Shown: positions 58,849 to 64,000 of the stretch, piece by piece
Layout of the letters: every line of letters starts with the position of its first letter
Position numbering within the stretch: position 1 is the stretch's first letter
Assembly (NCBI RefSeq): GCF_014190805.1
Contig: NZ_JACHVQ010000001.1
Location: forward strand, 1,550,001-1,614,000
Direction: 5' to 3'
DNA from: Flexivirga oryzae
GTDB taxonomy: Bacteria; Actinomycetota; Actinomycetes; Actinomycetales; Dermatophilaceae
DNA length: 64,000 nucleotides
Program-made: the position numbers and the translations under genes
Notes under the pieces: generated by a model
Seen by the model: only the letters and a program-made list of their open reading frames with translations
The model's database searches: none
Told to the model about the DNA's origin: nothing

Positions 58849-60672
58849 ATGGGACGGATCGAGGACTACGCACTTCTCGGCGATCTGCAGACCGCTGCGC
58901 TGGTCAGCTCGGAGGGTTCGGTGGATTGGCTGTGCTTGCCGCGTTTCGACTCACCCGCGTGTTTTGCGGCGCTCCTTGATGACCCGGGTGCCGGCCGGTG
59001 GAAACTCGCGCCCGGCGGTGCTGGACCGTGCACCAGCAGGCACTACGTCGAAGACTCTCTGGTGCTCGAAACTGAATGGGAGACAGACGAAGGCACCGTT
59101 CGAGTCATCGACTTCATGCCTCCGCGTGAACACGCTCCGGACATCGTGCGGATCGTCGAGGGGGTCAGCGGCAGCGTGCAGATGTATGGCGAGCTCACGC
59201 TCCGCTTCGACTACGGGAAGGTCCGCCCGTGGGTGCACCACGACGATGATCAGATCCTGGCGGTCGCCGGCCCCGACGCCGTCCGGTTGCGCACACCGGC
59301 ACCGACGCGTGGCCACGAGTGGTCGACCGTGTCGGAGTTCACGGTCCACGCCGGTGACCGGGTGCCGTTCGTCCTGACCTGGTCACCCAGTTATCAGCGC
59401 CGTCCAGATCCTGTCGATGCGGAGCAAGCGCTCCAGGACACGCTCGGTTACTGGCACGGGTGGGCTGAGCGAGGCCACGACCTGACCGGCCCGTACCGCG
59501 ATGCGATCAAGCGATCGCTGCTCACCCTGAAGGCGCTGACCTACCAACCGACCGGTGGGATCGTCGCAGCAGCCACCACTTCGCTGCCGGAGCAGGTGGG
59601 CGGATCTCGCAACTGGGATTACCGGTATTGCTGGCTGCGGGATGCGACATACACCCTGCAGGCGCTCATTGCCGGCGGCTACCTCGACGAGGCGAACGCG
59701 TGGCGCGAGTGGCTGCTACGCGCGGTCGCCGGGGATCCCGCTGACCTCCAGATCATGTACAGCCTCGACGGCACTCGAAGGCTGAGTGAGAGCGAGTTGG
59801 ACTGGCTTCGTGGCTATGAGGATTCGGCGCCGGTACGGGTCGGCAACGCGGCCGCGGGCCAGCTGCAACTGGACGTCTGGGGTGAGACACTGGACGGCTT
59901 GGCCCTGGCACGTGAGTCGGGACTGGCCGCCACTGAGGATGCCTGGGACCTGCAGGTTCTGCTGATGGAGCACCTCGAGAGTGTCTGGAACGACAAGGAC
60001 AACGGCCTCTGGGAGGTGCGTGGCCCACGTCGGCACTTCACACATTCGAAGGTGATGGCCTGGGTGGCCGCCGACCGCATGGCGAAGGCGGTGCGCCGGC
60101 ACCACTCACTACACGGTCCCGCGGATCGGTGGGAGGCGTTGCGTGACACCATCCACGCGGACGTGCTCGCCCACGGATTCGACGCGGACCGCAACACCTT
60201 CGTCCAGTCGTATGGCGAGACGGCACTCGATGCCAGCCTGCTGATCATTCCCCGCGTCGGCTTCCTGTGCGGCGACGACCCGCGGATGCTGGGCACCATC
60301 GACGCGATCAACCGCGAGCTCACCCAGGACGGACTGGTACTGCGTTATCAGAACTCCGCGTCGGACGACGGTCTCCCTGGTGATGAGGGTGTGTTCCTTG
60401 CGTGCTCCTTCTGGATGGTCGACGCGCTGCACCTTGCGGGGCGCCAGGAGGACGCGATCCAGCTGTTCGATCGGCTGCTGGCGCTGCGCAATGACGTCGG
60501 GTTGCTGAGTGAGGAGTGGGATCCGACCCAGCAGCGTCAACTCGGCAACACCCCGCAGGCGTTCAGCCATTTCGCCCTCGTGACCAGTGGGCTGCAGCTG
60601 CACGCCGGCCGCGGTCACGGCAGCCACGAGCCGATCTGGCATCCCGGTATCCCGGGGGAGGTCCCGCGGTGA
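58849..60672 (+). CDS. glycoside hydrolase family 15 protein (trehalase/glucoamylase type)
   Basis: A 607-residue GH15 enzyme. N-terminal beta domain with RIEDYALLGDLQTAALVSSE and VDWLCLPRFDSPACFAALLD; (alpha/alpha)6 catalytic domain with GGSRNWDYRYCWLRDATYTL near 258-277 (general-acid region) and the second catalytic block LGNTPQAFSHFALVTSGLQL near the C-terminus with LLSEEWDP (Glu). Actinobacterial members are often trehalases, such as Mycobacterium Rv2402. Possible link to glycogen and trehalose metabolism. ATG at 58849. Confidence 0.87.
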   Translation: MGRIEDYALLGDLQTAALVSSEGSVDWLCLPRFDSPACFAALLDDPGAGRWKLAPGGAGPCTSRHYVEDSLVLETEWETDEGTVRVIDFMPPREHAPDIVRIVEGVSGSVQMYGELTLRFDYGKVRPWVHHDDDQILAVAGPDAVRLRTPAPTRGHEWSTVSEFTVHAGDRVPFVLTWSPSYQRRPDPVDAEQALQDTLGYWHGWAERGHDLTGPYRDAIKRSLLTLKALTYQPTGGIVAAATTSLPEQVGGSRNWDYRYCWLRDATYTLQALIAGGYLDEANAWREWLLRAVAGDPADLQIMYSLDGTRRLSESELDWLRGYEDSAPVRVGNAAAGQLQLDVWGETLDGLALARESGLAATEDAWDLQVLLMEHLESVWNDKDNGLWEVRGPRRHFTHSKVMAWVAADRMAKAVRRHHSLHGPADRWEALRDTIHADVLAHGFDADRNTFVQSYGETALDASLLIIPRVGFLCGDDPRMLGTIDAINRELTQDGLVLRYQNSASDDGLPGDEGVFLACSFWMVDALHLAGRQEDAIQLFDRLLALRNDVGLLSEEWDPTQQRQLGNTPQAFSHFALVTSGLQLHAGRGHGSHEPIWHPGIPGEVPR

Positions 60673-60684
60673 GTCACACGCTGC

Positions 60685-60690
60685 TACGTT
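60685..60690 (+). promoter_or_regulatory. -10 box for leaderless ilvD
   Basis: TACGTT ends seven bases before the ATG at 60698. An AGGAAG lies too close to the ATG to act as a standard ribosome-binding site. Confidence 0.4.
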
Positions 60691-60697
60691 CAGGAAG

Positions 60698-62386
60698 ATG
60701 AGTGACGCTCCTGAGATCGACATCAAGCCCCGCAGCCGCGACGTCACCGACGGTCTGGAGAAGACCGCGTCACGCGGGATGCTGCGGGCGGTGGGTATGG
60801 GCGATGAGGACTTCGCCAAACCGCAGATCGGGGTGGCGTCCAGTTGGAACGAGATCACGCCGTGCAACCTGTCCCTGGACCGGCTCGCCGAGGCGGTGAA
60901 GAACGGCGTCCACGCGGCCGGCGGCTACCCACTGGAGTTCGGGACCATCTCGGTGTCCGACGGCATCTCGATGGGCCACGAGGGGATGCACTTCTCGCTC
61001 GTTTCCCGCGAGATCATTGCGGATTCGGTCGAGTGCGTGATGATGGCCGAGCGCATGGACGGGTCAGTGCTGTTGGCCGGTTGTGACAAGAGTCTGCCCG
61101 GCATGTTGATGGCTGCCGCCCGCCTCGACCTCGCATCGGTGTTCCTCTACGCGGGCTCGACCATGCCGGGGCAGGTCGACGGCAAGGACGTCACGATCAT
61201 CGACGCGTTCGAAGCTGTCGGGGCGTGCCTGAAAGGCCTTATCTCGCGCGACGAGGTCGATCGCATCGAACGCGCGATCTGCCCGGGGGAGGGCGCCTGC
61301 GGCGGCATGTACACCGCGAACACGATGGCGTCCATCGCCGAGGCGATGGGTATGTCGCTGCCCGGCTCCGCGGCGCCACCGGCCGTGGATCGCCGCCGCG
61401 ACGGATACGCCCACCGGTCGGGTGCTGCCGTGGTCGAGCTGTTGCGGCAGGGGATCACCGCACGGCAGATCATGACGATGGAGGCGTTCGAGAACGCCAT
61501 CACCGTCGTGATGGCGTTGGGTGGATCCACCAACGCCGTCCTCCACCTGCTGGCGATGGCGCGCGAGGCCGATGTCGACCTGACCATCGACGACTTCAAC
61601 CGCATCGGCGACAAGGTGCCGCACCTCGGGGACCTGAAGCCGTTCGGGCGCTACGTGATGAACGACGTCGACAAGGTCGGCGGGATCCCGGTGGTCATGC
61701 GTGCGTTGTACGAGGCCGGGCTGATCCACGGTGACTGTGTCACCGTGACCGGGAAGACGGTCGCGGAGAACCTCGAGGAGCTCGCGCCGCCGGCGACCGA
61801 CGGTGACGTGATCCGCTCGGTACAGAACCCGATCCACAAGTCCGGCGGGCTGAAGATCCTGAAGGGCTCACTGGCCCCCGAAGGTGCGGTCATCAAGAGC
61901 GCCGGCTTCGACGAGGACGTCTTCGAGGGCGCCGCGCGTGTCTTCGACGGTGAGCAGGCCGCCATGGCCGCTCTGGAGGACGGCGAGATCGTGGCGGGCG
62001 ACGTTGTCGTCATACGGTACGAAGGCCCGAAGGGCGGGCCCGGTATGCGCGAGATGCTGGCGATCACCGGCGCGATCAAGGGGGCCGGTCTCGGCAAGGA
62101 CGTGCTGCTGTTGACCGATGGACGCTTCTCCGGCGGCACCACGGGGGCGTGTGTCGGGCACGTGGCGCCGGAGGCGGTGGACCGTGGTCCGATCGCGTTC
62201 GTGCGCGATGGCGACCGGATCCGGCTCGACACGGCCAACCGGTTGCTCGAGCTGCTCGTCGACGACGCTGAACTGGCCGAGCGGGCGGAGGGCTGGGCAC
62301 CGCCGGCGCCCAAGTACACCCGGGGCGTGCTGGCCAAGTACGCCAAGTTCGCCCAGTCCGCGTCACACGGGGCCGTCACCGGCTGA
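60698..62386 (+). CDS. ilvD: dihydroxy-acid dehydratase
   Basis: Fe-S enzyme of branched-chain amino acid synthesis, 562 residues. The three cluster cysteines are in ASSWNEITPCNLSLDR near 50, LLAGCDKSLPGMLMAAARLD near 122 and GEGACGGMYTANTMASIAEA near 195; the C-terminal catalytic Ser is in TDGRFSGGTTGACVGHVAPE near 475. Depends on clusters such as those made by the suf operon. Its last 24 bases overlap, antisense, the end of the TRIC gene. Confidence 0.95.
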   Translation: MSDAPEIDIKPRSRDVTDGLEKTASRGMLRAVGMGDEDFAKPQIGVASSWNEITPCNLSLDRLAEAVKNGVHAAGGYPLEFGTISVSDGISMGHEGMHFSLVSREIIADSVECVMMAERMDGSVLLAGCDKSLPGMLMAAARLDLASVFLYAGSTMPGQVDGKDVTIIDAFEAVGACLKGLISRDEVDRIERAICPGEGACGGMYTANTMASIAEAMGMSLPGSAAPPAVDRRRDGYAHRSGAAVVELLRQGITARQIMTMEAFENAITVVMALGGSTNAVLHLLAMAREADVDLTIDDFNRIGDKVPHLGDLKPFGRYVMNDVDKVGGIPVVMRALYEAGLIHGDCVTVTGKTVAENLEELAPPATDGDVIRSVQNPIHKSGGLKILKGSLAPEGAVIKSAGFDEDVFEGAARVFDGEQAAMAALEDGEIVAGDVVVIRYEGPKGGPGMREMLAITGAIKGAGLGKDVLLLTDGRFSGGTTGACVGHVAPEAVDRGPIAFVRDGDRIRLDTANRLLELLVDDAELAERAEGWAPPAPKYTRGVLAKYAKFAQSASHGAVTG

Positions 62387-63175
62387 GCGGTCGTCCTGGT
62401 CGTGCGTGCTGCCGTGGGTCCGCGAGGACCCCGGGGTTCTCCTGCGCGCGCGCCCGGTCGGCCGGGATGCGCGAGAATGCAACGCCCGGGCGATCTTCCT
62501 GCGCCGGGCGGTGTCCAGTCCCGTCGCCCTGGCAACCACCCGCCGTGCCGACCACGCGTCGGCCTCGGGCAGGATCCAGCCACGCCACCTCGCCACAAGG
62601 CACAGACCAGCACCGGTGATGGTGGACGCAACCAATCCTGTTGTCGGATAACCGTTCTCGGTGCACGTCACGAGCACGACACTCGCGACGATCGCGCAGG
62701 TCGCGTACAGCGTGTTACCACCGAGCACCGTCGGCACACGACGCGTCACGATGTCGCGGATGGCGCCCCCGCCCACCGCGGTGATCGTGCCGAGCAGGAT
62801 GGCGGGCAGCCAGCCCAGGCCGACCGAGAGACTCTTCTGGGCTCCTGCCGCGGCCCAGGTGCCCAGGGCGATGGCGTCGATCACGGGCCAGACCCGCTCC
62901 CAGACCGGGCCCCTGACGTTGGCCAGGTAGCTGATGGCGGCACCCGCGAAGGCGGTCAACAGGTAGGCGTAGTCGCGCAGTGCGACCGGCGGCCCGTGCT
63001 GCAGCAGGATGTCGCGCAGGATGCCGCCGCCCAGTCCTGACAGCACCGCGAACGTGACGAATCCGATCGGGTCGAGACGTTCTTTGCGGGCGATCAGGCC
63101 GCCCAGGATGGCGTTGGCGAAGACGCCCGTCAGATCGAGGATGCGGAAGAGCTCCGACAGGCCGTCCTGCTGCAT
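62363..63175 (-). CDS. trimeric intracellular cation channel (TRIC/UPF0126) family protein
   Basis: A 270-residue membrane protein with about seven helices in two repeated halves, each with the glycine signature (LSGLGGGILRDILLQHGPPV and ITAVGGGAIRDIVTRRVPTV), as in bacterial YicG/YadS/TRIC proteins. A basic C-terminal tail of about 60 residues is extra. Possibly a cation (K+) or small-metabolite channel. ATG at 63175 (MQQDGLSELF). Overlaps ilvD at its 3' end. Confidence 0.87.
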   Translation of the reverse strand: MQQDGLSELFRILDLTGVFANAILGGLIARKERLDPIGFVTFAVLSGLGGGILRDILLQHGPPVALRDYAYLLTAFAGAAISYLANVRGPVWERVWPVIDAIALGTWAAAGAQKSLSVGLGWLPAILLGTITAVGGGAIRDIVTRRVPTVLGGNTLYATCAIVASVVLVTCTENGYPTTGLVASTITGAGLCLVARWRGWILPEADAWSARRVVARATGLDTARRRKIARALHSRASRPTGRARRRTPGSSRTHGSTHDQDDRSAGDGPV

Positions 63176-63277
63176 GCGTCGCGCTTCCTCCTGCCCGGAC
63201 CGATCGGTGCGATCTACCGTAGTCGGTTCCGGGCAGCACACGCGCGGCACGCGCCCAGCGCGCCGGACCACCGTCGG

Positions 63278-64000
63278 CTACGCCAGCAGGGTCACGCTGA
63301 CGAGCAGGATCCCGGCAACCGCGAACGTCGCGTAGTCGTTGACCGATCCGGTGTGCAGCCGCCGCAGCCACCCGACGGGTCGCGGTTCGCCCCAGCGGAT
63401 GTATGCCGCGGCGAGCAGGATCCCCGCGATGATCTCGCCGAGGCTGGTGACCAGGTCGGTGCCTCCGGAGAGCCCGGCCGGGATCGACAGAGCGGGCACC
63501 GTGCTCACGCCGGCGGTGGCGCCGGCCGCGTGGGCGCTGGTGTGCAGCACGAACGACGCTGCCGGCGCCGCGATCCTGGGCACGATCAGAGTCGGCAGCA
63601 CGCCGAAGGCGGCACAACCGATCGCGAGTGATCCGAGGCCGATCCGCATCCCGATGTGCTGGGTCTCGAGGTGCTCGTACTCCTGCGCGCGCGGACGATA
63701 GAAGCCGAGGTATGTCGCCCGCGCGAGCGCGGCAACGGTCAACACCTGGGCTGTCAGAGCGAGCACGTGCACCACCGGATCGTCGGCAACGCCCTGGTGG
63801 ATCAGGCCGAGCGATGCGTAGCCGTTGAGCGGCGGCACGCCGGAGATTGCCAGAGCCCCGACGGTGAACCCGGCGGTGAGTACCCGCCGCCGACGCCACA
63901 ATCCACCTAGTTCCGAGAGCTTGCCCAGTCCCGTTGCGTGCAGCACCGCGCCCGCGCTGAGGAAGAGCAGCGCCTTGAAGAGACCGTGATTGGCCAGGTG
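63278..64000 (-). CDS. proton-translocating antiporter-type subunit (NuoL/M/N or Mrp/hydrogenase-4 like), C-terminal part
   Basis: Cut by the right window edge; 240 codons are present. HLANHGLFKALLFLSAGAVL at the edge is the conserved lysine-bearing helix of proton-pumping NADH-dehydrogenase/antiporter subunits, followed by ISGVPPLNGYASLGLIH and several further membrane segments. The missing N-terminus prevents a choice between complex I, Mrp antiporter and hydrogenase-4-like complexes; no partner gene is in view. Confidence 0.8.
   Translation of the reverse strand, partial: HLANHGLFKALLFLSAGAVLHATGLGKLSELGGLWRRRRVLTAGFTVGALAISGVPPLNGYASLGLIHQGVADDPVVHVLALTAQVLTVAALARATYLGFYRPRAQEYEHLETQHIGMRIGLGSLAIGCAAFGVLPTLIVPRIAAPAASFVLHTSAHAAGATAGVSTVPALSIPAGLSGGTDLVTSLGEIIAGILLAAAYIRWGEPRPVGWLRRLHTGSVNDYATFAVAGILLVSVTLLA

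Noticed and set aside
1..64000. GTATGNCG as a KOPS-like chromosome-orientation motif
   Set aside because: The two orientations are nearly equal on the plus strand, so there is no strand skew as expected for KOPS.
1..64000. tRNA, rRNA or riboswitch genes
   Set aside because: No cloverleaf with a conserved TTCGA arm, ribosomal segment, or known riboswitch core was recognised on either strand; a covariance-model scan was not possible here.

Overview
This 64 kb window is very GC-rich chromosomal DNA. NNC/NNG codons, frequent GTG starts, a SUF operon led by a SufR-type regulator, a fabG-inhA pair, divergent glgC/glgA and an actinobacterial pentose-phosphate block all point to an actinobacterium. 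Dermacoccaceae or Intrasporangiaceae (Micrococcales) is my best guess; that rank is inference. I see no rRNA, tRNA, CRISPR array, prophage or intact insertion sequence. Coding density is high, and most of the unusual material lies in short intergenic stretches.

Layout. 1-5.3 kb: pentose-phosphate and glycolytic operon on the minus strand (tkt-tal-pgi-zwf, the last cut by the window edge). 5.4-9.0 kb: heme O/A synthesis (ctaB, and ctaA convergent with it) with an ABC-2 exporter pair. 9.2-15.8 kb: the iron-sulfur operon sufR-B-D-Rieske-C-S-U-T. 15.9-25.5 kb: a secreted AMIN-like protein, a zinc metallopeptidase, an ABC-F ATPase, a CGNR regulator diverging from an MFS transporter, an ABC exporter, SURF1, moaA and two small conserved proteins. 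25.6-27.2 kb: fabG and fabI/inhA. 27.2-37.8 kb: a storage-polymer region with a cyanophycin-synthetase-like Mur ligase fused to TPRs, a nucleotidyltransferase, cyanophycin synthetase (cphA), cyanophycinase (cphB), serB, glgC and glgA. 37.8-48.2 kb: a mixed region with a frameshifted DUF222/HNH gene flanked by inverted repeats, a 22-23 bp tandem repeat, PEBP, an LLM flavoprotein and an acyltransferase. 48.2-55 kb: RecQ-like helicase, glucose-dehydrogenase-like MDR enzyme, DinB, a PIG-L/MaoC fusion and family-5 uracil-DNA glycosylase. 55-64 kb: VOC protein, class V aminotransferase, AhpD-like protein, enoyl-CoA hydratase, GH15 glucanase/trehalase, ilvD, a TRIC channel and the end of a proton-pumping antiporter-like subunit.

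How the genes fit together. Carbon flow (zwf/pgi/tal/tkt), glycogen (glgC/glgA) and cyanophycin (cphA/cphB) sit close together. glgC, serB, cphB and cphA run head to tail with overlaps, so carbon and nitrogen storage may share a transcript. ctaA, ctaB and SURF1 serve cytochrome oxidase maturation. SufR probably senses cluster status for the suf genes, and a DtxR/IdeR-like half-box lies just upstream.

Main unusual signals. (1) An 8-bp word GTATGNCG/CGNCATAC occurs about 80 times, roughly ten times expectation by hand count. It shows no strand or reading-frame preference, has the density of known DNA-uptake sequences, and forms an inverted-pair hairpin at 6475-6560. (2) A CphA-like protein with N-domain, Mur ligase domain and TPRs but no ATP-grasp domain lies near cphA. 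(3) A palindromic TTGAC array with exact 19-bp phasing sits at 57.0-57.1 kb. (4) CGAGTAG...TATCGA repeats supply the stop codons of cphA and glgA. (5) Many genes have a TANNNT box 6-8 nt before the start codon, suggesting leaderless transcription.
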